Positions 36,294 to 46,457 of a stretch of DNA of 64,000 nt are shown piece by piece (within the stretch, counting starts at the first letter, position 1; every line of letters begins with the position of its first letter). Source of the DNA: Buchnera aphidicola (GTDB lineage Bacteria; Pseudomonadota; Gammaproteobacteria; Enterobacterales; Enterobacteriaceae); the NCBI RefSeq assembly GCF_900128725.1, contig NZ_LT667500.1, forward strand, positions 62,001 through 126,000, read 5' to 3'. The notes below the pieces were generated by a model. That model was given only the letters and a program-made list of their open reading frames with translations, searched no databases and was not told where the DNA came from. A program made the position numbers and the translations under genes.

Positions 36294-38378
36294 TTAAAAA
36301 AAAGAAAAATCAGCAATGGATAAAAATATCTCTTGTACTTTTTTGAGGAGAAACACTCGGTAGGAGCGTATTCGTATGTTTTTATCATAAACAAAAGAAT
36401 TTTTAAAAAAATTTTCCATTGGCAGACATAGTTTTTCAATCATTTTCAACATATTCGGGTAGTTGATGTTTTTTGATGAAGTAGTTTGGTTATTAATTTG
36501 TTTAATTAAATCTATTATTTTTTTTTCATTTTGAGAAGAAAGCGCTAAAGAACTAGAGCTTAACGGATTTACTGGAATAATTTTTTTTTGTTTTTCTTTT
36601 TGTGAAAGAATATTATTGATTCTTTTATAAATATTTAAAATTTTTTCTATATTATTTTTTTTTTGAAATTGGTGCAAAGCTTGAATGCGTGTATCAACGT
36701 GAATTAGATTGGTTAACTTAAGAGATAACACGGACAAGATAGTTTTTTTAGTATATTTTTTTTTTAAACATAAAGATTTGTATTTAGAATATATAAAATC
36801 TAGAATTAGTTTTTTTATTTTTTCTAATTTTTTTGTTTTATTATATAATTTAAGAGATTGTGTAATTAATTGTCCAAGATTGATGGATATTTTTTTTTCG
36901 ATTATAATTCGCACTACACCAATGGTAGCCCTGCGTAGAGCAAATGGATCCTTTTTTTGGGTAGGATATTTTTTAATACTAAAGATTCCAGTAATAGTGT
37001 CTATTTTTTCAGAAATACTTAATATACAAGAAATTTTTTGTGTTGGTAAGCAAGATTGAGAAAAATTGGGTAAATAGTGTTCTTTAATGGCCAATGCAAC
37101 GATTTTATCCTCTTGATCAAATAAAGCGTAATACATACCTATAATACCTTGCAAATAAGGATATTCGGTAACAATATTAGTTGTTAGATCACATTTAGAT
37201 AACATTGCAGAACGATTTAACAAAGGACTATCAACATTTTGATCTTTAGCAATATATTGACTTAATTCTTGCATTCGGAGTGTTTTTTCATACATGGACC
37301 CTAAATCTTTATGAAAAGAAATTTTTTTTAATAAAGTTAATCGATCTGATAATTTTTTATTTTTATCCCGTTTGAGAAAAAATTTTATGTTACTTAATTG
37401 AGCATGTAGGACTTGTTCGTTTTCTTTAATGATTTGCGATGAGTTAAGTGTATCGACATTACTGATTAAAATAAAATTGTTTGTTATGTTCTGTTTATTT
37501 GTTTCATATAAAGGAAAATATTTTTGGTTGTTTTCTATGATATAGACTAGTATATCCTGAGGTATTTTGAGATATTTTTTTTTAAACTGCCCCAAATAAG
37601 CTTTTGGCCAGTCTACTGATAATGTTGTTTCTCGTAATAGCTTTTTATTAAAAAAAATTTTTTTATTAATAGATTTTGCTAGTTGATCTATCTGATTGAA
37701 TATATTCTGTTTTCTTTTTTTATAATTAATCATTATATATTTATTCTCAAAAAATTCTTCTGTATATGAATTAGCATGGTTAAAAATAATTTTTTGAGGA
37801 GACATGAGAAAATGTCCATAAGATATATTATTAGACGTAATACCGGGAAGGTTTAAAGAAATAATTTTATGATTTAGCAAAGTCATAATATTTCGTATAG
37901 GACGAGAAAATCTAATGGAATTATTATTCCACAGCATGGATCTTTTTAGCGGTATTTTTTTAATGGTTTTAGGTATAATTTGTGCTAATAAATCATTTAA
38001 AGAAATAGATTTTTTTTTATAGAGATACGAGAGATATATTTTTCCTTTTATTTCTATTTTTTCTACCGCATTGATGGAAATGTTATATTTTTTTTTCCAT
38101 TGTCGAGTTATGTCTTTTACGTGGTGATCGACATTATACCCGTTGCTTATGAGGGGGCCTATTTTTCTGATATACTTGGATTCAGGAGAATATAATAAAG
38201 AAAATACTTTTAATGCTATTTTTGTAGCTGTATAAAATAAAGAAATAGATGAATAAGAAATTTTATTTTTTTTTAATTCTTCTTGTAAAATAAGATAAAA
38301 AGAATTTGCTATTTTTTTAAGTTCGCAACTCGGTAAGGTTTCGGTTTGTACTTCTATTAGCAGTATTTTGTAGTTCAT
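36294..38378 (-). CDS. glyS: Glycyl-tRNA synthetase beta subunit
   Basis: Large subunit of the tetrameric bacterial GlyRS; it binds tRNA-Gly. 694 residues (E. coli 689). Seen: LLIEVQTETLPSCELKKI at the N-terminus, SVDWPKAYLGQF, NNQKYFPLYE, FILISNVDT, FFLKRDKNKKLSDRL, the HD-like segment SKCDLTTNIVTEYPYLQGIMG-type near the middle, and KKDPFALRRATIGVVRII. C-terminal anticodon-binding domain ends NFFKNSFVYDKNIRIRS. glyQ lies three bases upstream, so the subunits are made from one message. Confidence 0.96.
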   Translation of the reverse strand: MNYKILLIEVQTETLPSCELKKIANSFYLILQEELKKNKISYSSISLFYTATKIALKVFSLLYSPESKYIRKIGPLISNGYNVDHHVKDITRQWKKKYNISINAVEKIEIKGKIYLSYLYKKKSISLNDLLAQIIPKTIKKIPLKRSMLWNNNSIRFSRPIRNIMTLLNHKIISLNLPGITSNNISYGHFLMSPQKIIFNHANSYTEEFFENKYIMINYKKRKQNIFNQIDQLAKSINKKIFFNKKLLRETTLSVDWPKAYLGQFKKKYLKIPQDILVYIIENNQKYFPLYETNKQNITNNFILISNVDTLNSSQIIKENEQVLHAQLSNIKFFLKRDKNKKLSDRLTLLKKISFHKDLGSMYEKTLRMQELSQYIAKDQNVDSPLLNRSAMLSKCDLTTNIVTEYPYLQGIIGMYYALFDQEDKIVALAIKEHYLPNFSQSCLPTQKISCILSISEKIDTITGIFSIKKYPTQKKDPFALRRATIGVVRIIIEKKISINLGQLITQSLKLYNKTKKLEKIKKLILDFIYSKYKSLCLKKKYTKKTILSVLSLKLTNLIHVDTRIQALHQFQKKNNIEKILNIYKRINNILSQKEKQKKIIPVNPLSSSSLALSSQNEKKIIDLIKQINNQTTSSKNINYPNMLKMIEKLCLPMENFFKNSFVYDKNIRIRSYRVFLLKKVQEIFLSIADFSFF

Positions 38379-38381
38379 TGT

Positions 38382-39263
38382 TTACTCTTTCATATAATTA
38401 TTTATATATTGTATAGCGATTTGTTTTATTTTTTTACGTATCTTTAAAATATGATCTGTTCGATCAGTAGTAGACAATATTTTTTTACAATCTAATAAAT
38501 TAAAATAATGAATAGCATATAGCATATGCTCGTATGCTGGAATGCATAGAGGATTCGGCAATTGTATGAGTCGCGCGGCTTCTTTTGCGTGTATATCAAA
38601 TAATTTTGTTAATATTTTACTATTAGAGAATTCAAAATTATAAGATGAGTGTTCTTTTTCATGATCTATAAATATATCAGAATATTTTGTTTTTTTGTTT
38701 TTTGCATCGCTCCACAAGATATCAAAAATATTATTAACCTTTTGTATGTGCATCGCAATTCTTTCTAGCCCATAAGTAATTTCTATAGTTGATTGATCGC
38801 AGTTAAGTCCACCCATCTGCTGAAAATATGTTATTTGGGTGATTTCCATTCCATTTAATCGCACCTCCCACCCTAAGCCTGATGCTCCTAAGGTTGGGTT
38901 TTCCCAATTATCTTCTATAAATCGAATGTCGTTATGACTTATGTTAACACCAATTTTTGCTAAAGAACGGAGATATAAACGTTGAATGTGATCGGGAGCG
39001 GGTTTCATCAAGACTTGAAATTGATAGTAATGCTGTAAGCGATTAGGTATATCAGTATACCTCCCGTCAGACGGTCTTCTAGTCGGCTGAATATACGCTA
39101 CAGCGACTTTTTTTTTTTTTAAAACGTTGAAAAATGTATGATAATGAAATGTCCCTGCGCCGATAGAAATATCTAATGGTTGTAGAATAGTACAGGTGTT
39201 TTGACTCCAAAAGTGCTGTAATTTTTGTAGTATTTCATTAAATGAATCTTTGTATGTTGACAT
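38382..39263 (-). CDS. glyQ: Glycyl-tRNA synthetase alpha subunit
   Basis: Catalytic subunit of tetrameric GlyRS, a class II synthetase. From ATG 39263 it is 293 residues (E. coli 303) with a GAAG a few bases upstream; an ATG at 39287 would add eight lysine-rich residues. Seen: LQPLDISIGAGTFH, QPTRRPSDGRYTDIPNRLQ, FIEDNWENPTLGASGLGWEV, GLERIAMHIQ and SYNFEFSN. E. coli GAWGLGWEVW is GASGLGWEVR here, replacing two tryptophans. A 13-base A run in the coding strand (39108-39120) encodes KKKK near residue 50 in frame. The C-terminal tail is about ten residues shorter than in E. coli. Confidence 0.95.
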   Translation of the reverse strand: MSTYKDSFNEILQKLQHFWSQNTCTILQPLDISIGAGTFHYHTFFNVLKKKKVAVAYIQPTRRPSDGRYTDIPNRLQHYYQFQVLMKPAPDHIQRLYLRSLAKIGVNISHNDIRFIEDNWENPTLGASGLGWEVRLNGMEITQITYFQQMGGLNCDQSTIEITYGLERIAMHIQKVNNIFDILWSDAKNKKTKYSDIFIDHEKEHSSYNFEFSNSKILTKLFDIHAKEAARLIQLPNPLCIPAYEHMLYAIHYFNLLDCKKILSTTDRTDHILKIRKKIKQIAIQYINNYMKE

Positions 39264-39543
39264 TTTTTTCTTCTTTATTTTATGCATAGTATTTTATCGA
39301 TTTAAAAAGAACAATATAGATATTTATATTTTTAAATTATGTTAGTAACATACTATAATAGCGGTATAGTTAAATAAACCATGATATCTTTGGAAATATA
39401 TTTTTAATACATCATAATTAAGTAATTTTTATAAAATAACAATGTTTTATTATTTTACTTGTCATGATTATAATAAAAGTAATCTAGGTATTCTATCTTT
39501 ATTTTCAATAATACATATTTATTTTAAAGAGAAGTAATCAGCT

Positions 39544-40416
39544 ATGATAAAATATATAGGAGCTCATGTGAGTATTTCTGGGGGATTAGAAAAATCTGTA
39601 TCACGAGCTTATCGATTAGGAGCGACGGCTTTTTCTTTATTTGTTAACAATCATTTAAGGTGGTGCCATAAACCTTTAACTGTGAGCACAGTTGATAATT
39701 TTCGTAATTCCTGTAAGCGATATAAGTATCTTTCTTCTCAAATTTTACCTCATAGTAGTTATTTAATTAATTTAGGTCATCCGAATAAAGAAATGAGAAA
39801 AAAATCCTGTCAAGCTTTTATGCAAGAAATTTATCGTTGTTATGAATTAGGATTAACAATGATTAATATTCATCCTGGAAGTTCTTTGCGTCAAATTACA
39901 GAAAAAAAGTGTTTAGAAAATATTTCTAGCTCTATTAATATGATACTAAACAAAACAAAGCGGGTAATCATTGTTTTAGAAAATACAGCTGGCCAAGGAA
40001 GTAATGTAGGGTATTGTTTTGAGCATTTAGCATTTATCATTAAAAAAATAGAAGATAAATCAAGAATTGGGATATGCTTAGATATTTGTCATTTGTTTGT
40101 ATCAGGGTATCAGTTGAATGATATGAAAAACTTCTTATATACGTTTAAACAATTTAATAGTTTGATCGGTTTTAAATATTTATTAGGCATTCATATGAAT
40201 GATTCAAAAGGATCATTTAATAGTAGATTAGATCGTCATCATAATTTAGGATGTGGAAAAATAAAAAAGCATGTTTTTTCGCGCATTGTTCAGATGCTAG
40301 AATTGCAAGAGATCCCAATAATTTTAGAAACGAAAGATAGTAGTTTATGGAAAAATGAAATTTTATGGTTAAAAAAACAATCACTATTATGTAGCTTTAG
40401 CATCTTAGACGCATAA
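39544..40416 (+). CDS. nfo: Endonuclease IV (AP endonuclease Nfo)
   Basis: Cuts DNA 5' of abasic sites in base-excision repair using a three-zinc centre. 290 residues (E. coli 285), a TIM barrel. Metal-ligand blocks are complete: IGAHVSISGG at the start, PHSSYLINLG, NIHPGSS, LENTAGQGSNVGY, GICLDICHLFVSGY, GIHMNDSKG, DRHHNLGCGKI and ILETKD. With no other AP endonuclease in view it is the natural partner of Nth. Divergent from glyQ across 280 AT-rich bases; rplY follows after about 100 bases. Confidence 0.96.
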   Translation: MIKYIGAHVSISGGLEKSVSRAYRLGATAFSLFVNNHLRWCHKPLTVSTVDNFRNSCKRYKYLSSQILPHSSYLINLGHPNKEMRKKSCQAFMQEIYRCYELGLTMINIHPGSSLRQITEKKCLENISSSINMILNKTKRVIIVLENTAGQGSNVGYCFEHLAFIIKKIEDKSRIGICLDICHLFVSGYQLNDMKNFLYTFKQFNSLIGFKYLLGIHMNDSKGSFNSRLDRHHNLGCGKIKKHVFSRIVQMLELQEIPIILETKDSSLWKNEILWLKKQSLLCSFSILDA

Positions 40417-40517
40417 TAATAGTTTTTATTCCTAAAAACATTTTTTTATTCGCAGCTAATAATTTGTATAAATATAAATTATACTATTGTTTTATTTTAA
40501 AAAAAAGGAATATAGAC

Positions 40518-40814
40518 GTGATAACATTACAAGCAGTTGATCGTTTAAAAATAGGTACTAATAATAGTCGATATGTTCGTCGAGTGAATCATCAGGTTCC
40601 AGCAATAATATATGGGAAAAAAATTGTAAAAAAAAGAGGGTTATTAATTTTACTAGAACATGAAAAAGTTTTTGATTTATATAAAAAAAATTTTTTGAAT
40701 GCTTCTAGATTATTAATACGTTTAGAAAAAGAGGAATTTTATGTTACAGCAAAAGATATTCAGCATCATGCGTTTAAACCAATATTACTGCATATAGATT
40801 TTTTATGTATTTAG
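40518..40814 (+). CDS. rplY: 50S ribosomal protein L25
   Basis: Binds 5S rRNA in the large subunit. From GTG 40518 the product is 98 residues (E. coli 94); AGGA at 40506-40509 is eight bases before it, and the 18 codons upstream to ATG 40464 show no similarity. Family features: SRYVRRVNHQVPAIIYGKK near 18-36, an acidic-hydrophobic LLILLEHEKVFDL, and the C-terminal VTAKDIQHHAFKPILLHIDF matching E. coli [20 protein letters not shown]. It is a short L25 without the CTC extension. Confidence 0.92.
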   Translation: MITLQAVDRLKIGTNNSRYVRRVNHQVPAIIYGKKIVKKRGLLILLEHEKVFDLYKKNFLNASRLLIRLEKEEFYVTAKDIQHHAFKPILLHIDFLCI

Positions 40815-40921
40815 TTTAGAAAATAATTTGTATTGTGTTGATTTTTTCGGTTTACTTAAAGGTTTATTAGGTTTTTTGTGTATACGGTATTTTTTAATTA
40901 CTATTGTCATTAATTTTGTTA

Positions 40922-40985
40922 TCGGCACGTATTTTTTCTTTTTTTCTTGATTGAATAAAAGATTGACAAAATTTTTTCGTGCCGA
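40922..40985. repeat. GC-rich inverted repeat with a 48-base loop
   Basis: TCGGCACG at 40922-40929 and CGTGCCGA at 40978-40985 pair perfectly (six of eight G-C). The loop is AT-rich and can form an inner stem (TCTTTT with AAAAGA). Such a GC-rich match is improbable by chance at this composition. It may be the rplY transcript end, a small RNA or a protein site. Confidence 0.6.
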
Positions 40986-41586
40986 CTATTGCTTATTAAT
41001 AAAGTATTATTTTTTTTTGTAAAAAAAAAAAAAGAAAAAAAAAGTATCTCTTGTTTAGCTATATTTTTTAATAAAGGTATTTTAAGGTTGAAAAAGACGC
41101 TTAAGATATTTAGAACATGTGATTTTTTACAATAAAGCGTTTAAAATAATTCACTAATAAATACATTGATATATCGTATTTAATGATTTTTGTATTAAAT
41201 AATTTTCATGATAAATGTATTCATGTTAGATATATATTTTGAAACATTTTTTAACCGGAATAAAAATTTAGCTGCTACATTTGTGTCATATAAGAAAAAA
41301 AAGATTAATTATAACAGTGTTTTTTTTATAATGTATCCGACTATAAGTTCTTCAGATAGTTTAATTTTTTTATAAACAATGTTATGAGTATTAAAATATC
41401 ATTAACGGTATTCAGAAAAAATATTTATAAAATTTTTAATTATAAGCTTACAGAAATCAATAATTTTTTAATACATAAATTATTGTGATTTTAATCGTTG
41501 TTGAAGAGTTACGTGCGTTTAAATGTTTTCTGATCATGTTTTTACTCACGCGGATATAAATATATTTTTTTATCTATTTAATTAAA

Positions 41587-41640
41587 AATTAACGGATGAT
41601 ATCGTTAATTAGATCACACACACATTCTATGTGTTGTGAT
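41587..41640. repeat. Two adjacent hairpins
   Basis: AATTAACG (41587-41594) pairs with CGTTAATT (41603-41610) around eight bases. Two bases later ATCACACACACAT (41613-41625) pairs with ATGTGTTGTGAT (41629-41640), with one bulged C and a three-base loop. The second stem is strong. Function unknown. Confidence 0.5.
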
Positions 41641-41802
41641 AAATAATTTTTTATTTTCTAGGGTAATGTATGGGTTTTTTATAATATTACACCGGGTATA
41701 TATTTTGACTGGATAGCGTTACAGCGATGATATAAAAATGAATAAAGTTAAAATATTGAATAATTTATGAGTAACAGATAGTTATATACAATAATATATC
41801 CG

Positions 41803-41825
41803 GACGGACTATTTTCTCGTTCGTC
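41803..41825 (+). repeat. Terminator-like hairpin
   Basis: GACGGAC (41803-41809) pairs with GTTCGTC (41819-41825), one G-U pair, nine-base loop, followed by AATATTTTTATGG. It lies 320 bases before rsmA with no gene before it on the plus strand except rplY, about 1 kb away. Confidence 0.4.
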
Positions 41826-42147
41826 AATATTTTTATGGTATATATATAGTTAATTCTGTATGGCATTTAAATAAAATAAGGTTTCTTTTTTTTTAAAAGA
41901 GAAAACAACATAGTTAGAGTGATGCAATACATGATAAATTTTATTTTTATAGATAAAAAAAGATATACGCTTATTTATTTCGTTGTGCAGAAAAAAGTAA
42001 TTTCATTAAGGACCAGAAGCTTTTATTTGATTATTAAATATGATCTGTATAATTGAGTTTATATGGATTAAGACTACTGTAGCATAATAGTTATAATTAC
42101 TATTTATTATGATGTACTCAAAATTTTAGTAAGGAAATAATTGCGAG

Positions 42148-42954
42148 ATGTATATAAAAAATCGGCCTATTAAACGATTAGGACAAAATTTTTTAATAAA
42201 TAAAGATATTATTGATAAGATAATACAAAAAATCGGCTTACACCATGATGATAATATTTTTGAAATAGGGCCTGGATTTGGGGCTTTAACTTTTCCTATA
42301 TGTGATATTGTTCGTTTTAATATTACGGTATTGGAAATAGATAAAAGAATTGTTTTTTTTTTATCGAAATGCAAATATAGCAAACAATTAAATATTATTT
42401 TAATTGATGCTATGAAATTTGATTTCCAGCTTTTTTTTTCTTTACAGAAAAATATTCTGTATCGTTTTATAGGTAATTTACCGTATGGTATTTCTACTAG
42501 TTTTTTTTTATATATTACTCCCTATCATAATAACATTCTCGATATACATTTTATGTTTCAAAAAGAAGTAGCTAACAGAATCATAGCGAAGCCTGGAACG
42601 AAAGAATATGGGAGATTAAGTATTATGGCGCAATATTTTTATTTTATAACTCCTATTTTACGTGTTCAAAAGCATAATTTTTTTCCTACCCCGAAAGTAG
42701 ACTCAATTTTTTTAAAATTTAAACCTTATTATAAGTATAATCGAGATGAGACATTACAGCACTATTCTGCGTTACAGTTAATTACCCGGAAAGCTTTTCA
42801 ACATAGGAGAAAACTTTTATATAAAAATTTATCTCTCTTGTTTTCGAAAAAAGAATTATTAAAAGTAACGATTAACCCGTTGGCACGAGCAGAAAATATT
42901 TCAGTGCATCAATACTATTTATTGGTAAATTATTTTTTAAAACGAGAAAGATAG
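42148..42954 (+). CDS. rsmA: 16S rRNA dimethyladenosine transferase RsmA (KsgA)
   Basis: Dimethylates A1518 and A1519 in the 16S 3' hairpin late in 30S assembly. 268 residues (E. coli 273). Seen: RLGQNFLINKDIID near the N-terminus, SAM motif I FEIGPGFGALT at about 37-47, acidic VLEIDKR, LIDAMKFDF, catalytic motif IV GNLPYGIST, MFQKEVANRII and FPTPKVDSIFL, with the small C-terminal domain ending RAENISVHQYYLLVNYF. ATG 42148 is behind an AAGGAAAT site. It stands alone after the gene-free region and converges on carB. Confidence 0.96.
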   Translation: MYIKNRPIKRLGQNFLINKDIIDKIIQKIGLHHDDNIFEIGPGFGALTFPICDIVRFNITVLEIDKRIVFFLSKCKYSKQLNIILIDAMKFDFQLFFSLQKNILYRFIGNLPYGISTSFFLYITPYHNNILDIHFMFQKEVANRIIAKPGTKEYGRLSIMAQYFYFITPILRVQKHNFFPTPKVDSIFLKFKPYYKYNRDETLQHYSALQLITRKAFQHRRKLLYKNLSLLFSKKELLKVTINPLARAENISVHQYYLLVNYFLKRER

Positions 42955-43006
42955 TATATATATTTTTTTTTCATCAATAATTTAGGAATTATTATCTTTC
43001 GCGTTG

Positions 43007-43048
43007 TGATTATGAAACAGAAAATCACGTATAAAGTGACCATAATCA
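43007..43048. terminator. Nested stem-loop between convergent rsmA and carB
   Basis: TGATTATG (43007-43014) pairs with CATAATCA (43041-43048); inside, TCAC (43025-43028) pairs with GTGA (43036-43039). Position between convergent genes suggests a bidirectional terminator; the tails are only moderately T-rich. Confidence 0.45.
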
Positions 43049-43223
43049 AAAATATTTATATTATAAAGGTAATAATTTGTTTATGAAATGTAAATATCTG
43101 CGACTAGTGGTGTATTTTATTGTTTGTTTGTTCATAATTTTTCCGGTATTGGTGTATTAATAAATCATTTAATATATTGATAAAGTGAAAGTTTATATAA
43201 TGTATTGATAGAAAAGAAATAAA

Positions 43224-46200
43224 TTAATTTATTTCTTTGTGTAGATCTTGCAAGCATGTTATAGGATATTTTCCAATATATTGAAAAGTAGAGACAGTAG
43301 CATACGCTCCGTTTAACGTAGAATCAAAATGTATTTTGTGTTTTAATGCGTTTTTTCGAATTTCATAGATTTTTTTATTTTTTTTGTTATTTACAGATGT
43401 ATCTATGATATAAATATATTTTTTATTTTTTATATAATCTTCTATATTGGGTCTTCCTTCGTTAAGTTTATTGGCTAGCGTAGTATATATTCCTGCAGAT
43501 TTTAATATTAGATGAGTCTCTTTAGTAGCCTCAATATCAAAATTTAATTTTTTTATTTGTACCGCTAGATTAATAATTGAATTTTTATCAGACGTTGCAA
43601 CAGATAATAATATTATTCCTCTTTTTTTAAGTTTGATTCCGGTCCCCAGCATAGCTTTATAAAAAGCTAATGAAAAATTTTTTCCAATGCCCATTACTTC
43701 TCCAGTAGATCGCATTTCTGGACCTAAAAAGGGATTTACTTCTGGAAACTTATTAAATGGTAACACTACTTCTTTGACTGAATAATGCTTAGGAACAATT
43801 GTCTGGCTATATCCTTGTTGTGACAAGGTTTGCCCACAAATAGCTCGCATAGCTATTTTTGCTAACGGAATTCCGATGGCTTTGGAGATAAAAGGAACAG
43901 TTCGCGATGCTCTCGGATTAACTTCTAAGACAAATATTTGTTCTTTTTTGATAGCAAATTGAATATTTATCAAGCCTAGTACTTTTAACTTAATAGCTAA
44001 AATTTTGGTTTGTTTTTGTATTTTTTTGTTTATGTGTGAACTTATAGTATAGGCGGGTAATGCGCAAGCAGAATCACCTGAGTGGATTCCAGCTTGTTCT
44101 ATATGTTCCATCACCCCACCGATAAATATCTCTTTTCCATCACAGACAGCGTCAACATCTATTTCTATAGCATTATCTAAATATTGATCTAATAGAACGG
44201 TTGGATGAATTGATTTGTCTTTACGTCTTGAAAAATATCGGGCTAACTGACTATTGGTAGAGATAATTTCCATGTCACGACCCCCTAAAACGTATGACGG
44301 CCTGACAAGAATAGGGTATCCGATAGAATCAGATTTTTCAAGAGCTTCCTTTATATTATCAGCAGTATCATTAATGGGTTGCAGTAATTTCAATTTTTTG
44401 ACTATTTTTTGAAATTTTTTTCTATTTTCAGCTATATCAATATTTTGAGGTTGCGTTCCCAAGATATTAATTCCTTCTTTTTGAAAATATTTAGCTAATT
44501 TTAGTGGAGTTTGTCCGCCATATTGAATAACAACTCCTAAAGGTTTTTCTATTCTTACAATTTCTAGGATTGCTTCTAGTGTTATCGGTTCAAAATATAA
44601 GCGATTAGAAATATCGTAATCTGTAGAGACTGTTTCTGGATTACAGTTAATCATGATGGTTTCATATTTGTCTTCTTTCAATATTTGAGACGCATGCACG
44701 CAACAATAATCAAATTCGATACCTTGACCGATTCTATTGGGTCCGCTACCTAGGATAATAATTTTTTTTTTATTTTCGGTAGGTAAGGATTCGCATTCAT
44801 CCTCCCAAGTAGAGTACATATATGCTGTTTCTGTTGCAAATTCAGCAGAACATGTATCTATGCGCTTATATACAGGGTGTAAGTTCATTGATTGTCGGAG
44901 TTTCCGGATTACATCTTCTTTGACATTAATTAACTGAGCAATTCGTAAATCTGAAAATCCTTGAGATTTTAAAAATTTTAATTTTTTTAAGTTTAAATCA
45001 CGTATTTTTATTTTTTTTGTGCCTTCTTCTATAGTGATTAAATTTTTAATTTGTTGTAAAAACCAAGTATCTATACCTGTTAATTTTTTTATTTTTTTGA
45101 TAGTCCACAACAATCTAAATGCTTCTCCGATATACCATAATCTTTCTGGGCCGGCTTCTTTGAGTTCATAATGTATTTTTTTTTCTTTTAAAATATTATA
45201 TGGCATATTTTGATTAGCGATATTGATATCAAATCCTGTAGATCCTGTTTCTAAGCTCCGCATGGCTTTTTGTAAGGATTCAGAAAATGTTCGACCGATA
45301 GCCATAACTTCCCCAATAGACTTCATTTGCGTGGTTAATCGATCATCGCATCCGTGAAATTTTTTAAAATCGAATCGAGGTATTTTGACAACAACATAAT
45401 CAAGACAGGGTTCGAAAGCTGCAGGCGTATTTTTTCCTGTAATTTTATTTGTCAATTCATCTAACGAATATCCTATAGCTAGTTTAGCAGCAATACGAGC
45501 GATAGGAAACCCCGTTGCCTTAGACGCCAGAGCAGATGATCGCGATACTCGTGGATTCATTTCTATTACAATCATATTTCCGTTTTTTGGATTAACAGCA
45601 AATTGTACGTTTGATCCTCCATTTTTTAAGCCAATCTCCTTAAGAATCAAAATAGCTGCATTACGCATATTTTGATATTCTTTGTCGCTTAAGGTTTGAG
45701 CTGGTGCAACTGTAATGGAGTCCCCAGTATGGATGCCCATAGGATCCATATTTTCGATTGTGCATACAACGATAAAGTTTTCTGATTGATCCAGCATTAC
45801 TTCTAGTTCGTATTCCTTCCAGCCAATTAATGATTCATCAATTAATAGCTCAGATATTGGCGATAACTCTAATCCTCGCATACAAATTTTAATAAATTCT
45901 TCTTTATTATAAGCAATTCCTCCTCCGCTACCACCCATTGTGAATGATGGTCGGATAATGCATGGAAAACCAATAGATTTTAATATTATTTTTGCCTCTT
46001 CGAGGGTGTGAGCTATACCGCATTTTGCTGTTTGTAAATTAATTTTTTGCATAGATTTCTCAAATAAAAACCTATTCTCAGCTTTTTGTATGGATTCAAT
46101 GGTTGTCCCTAAGAGTTCTACGTTGTACTTCTTTAAAATATTTTTTTGATGTAACTGTAATACACAATTAAGGGCTGTTTGGCCCCCCATAGTAGGTAAA

Positions 46201-46457
46201 ATGGCATCGGGTTTTTCTTTTTTTATAATTTGAGTAATAATATTTACATTAATGGGCTCAAGATAAGTAATATCAGCTACTTCGGGATCAGTCATAATTG
46301 TTGCGGGATTAGAATTAATTAAGAGTACTTTGTACCCTTCTTCTTTTAATGCCCTGCATGCTTGCGCCCCGGAGTAATCAAATTCACACGCTTGTCCTAT
46401 TATAATCGGACCCGCTCCTATAATTAATATAGATTGTATATCATTTCTTTTTGGCAT
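43224..46457 (-). CDS. carB: Carbamoyl-phosphate synthase large subunit
   Basis: Makes carbamoyl phosphate from bicarbonate, two ATP and ammonia supplied by CarA, for arginine and pyrimidines. From ATG 46457 it is 1077 residues (E. coli 1073) and starts [21 protein letters not shown] lies upstream, and a longer frame to 46517 is inside carA and unconserved. Both ATP-grasp halves are intact: N-half [15 protein letters not shown] and [19 protein letters not shown]-half GGGPNRIGQ-like [28 protein letters not shown] and [12 protein letters not shown]. The C-terminal allosteric domain (about 937-1077) is present. Its first 17 bases overlap carA. A T10 run on the plus strand (44762-44771) stays in frame. 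Confidence 0.97.
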   Translation of the reverse strand: MPKRNDIQSILIIGAGPIIIGQACEFDYSGAQACRALKEEGYKVLLINSNPATIMTDPEVADITYLEPINVNIITQIIKKEKPDAILPTMGGQTALNCVLQLHQKNILKKYNVELLGTTIESIQKAENRFLFEKSMQKINLQTAKCGIAHTLEEAKIILKSIGFPCIIRPSFTMGGSGGGIAYNKEEFIKICMRGLELSPISELLIDESLIGWKEYELEVMLDQSENFIVVCTIENMDPMGIHTGDSITVAPAQTLSDKEYQNMRNAAILILKEIGLKNGGSNVQFAVNPKNGNMIVIEMNPRVSRSSALASKATGFPIARIAAKLAIGYSLDELTNKITGKNTPAAFEPCLDYVVVKIPRFDFKKFHGCDDRLTTQMKSIGEVMAIGRTFSESLQKAMRSLETGSTGFDINIANQNMPYNILKEKKIHYELKEAGPERLWYIGEAFRLLWTIKKIKKLTGIDTWFLQQIKNLITIEEGTKKIKIRDLNLKKLKFLKSQGFSDLRIAQLINVKEDVIRKLRQSMNLHPVYKRIDTCSAEFATETAYMYSTWEDECESLPTENKKKIIILGSGPNRIGQGIEFDYCCVHASQILKEDKYETIMINCNPETVSTDYDISNRLYFEPITLEAILEIVRIEKPLGVVIQYGGQTPLKLAKYFQKEGINILGTQPQNIDIAENRKKFQKIVKKLKLLQPINDTADNIKEALEKSDSIGYPILVRPSYVLGGRDMEIISTNSQLARYFSRRKDKSIHPTVLLDQYLDNAIEIDVDAVCDGKEIFIGGVMEHIEQAGIHSGDSACALPAYTISSHINKKIQKQTKILAIKLKVLGLINIQFAIKKEQIFVLEVNPRASRTVPFISKAIGIPLAKIAMRAICGQTLSQQGYSQTIVPKHYSVKEVVLPFNKFPEVNPFLGPEMRSTGEVMGIGKNFSLAFYKAMLGTGIKLKKRGIILLSVATSDKNSIINLAVQIKKLNFDIEATKETHLILKSAGIYTTLANKLNEGRPNIEDYIKNKKYIYIIDTSVNNKKNKKIYEIRKNALKHKIHFDSTLNGAYATVSTFQYIGKYPITCLQDLHKEIN

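Larger units (their letters stand above)
40815..42147. other. 1.3 kb gene-free region between rplY and rsmA
   Basis: The longest stretch without genes in the window. I find no tRNA, no recognisable coding similarity and no long frame. It contains A/T runs (A13 at 41021-41033, A9 at 41035-41043) and at least four inverted repeats with more G+C than their surroundings, listed separately. It may be the site of lost genes whose sequence has decayed beyond recognition, or carry an unannotated RNA. Confidence 0.5.

Noticed and set aside
41613..41640. Possible CRP-like site (TCACA ... TGTGA)
   Set aside because: Half-sites are in the inverse order of a CRP site, and the repeat is better explained as a hairpin.
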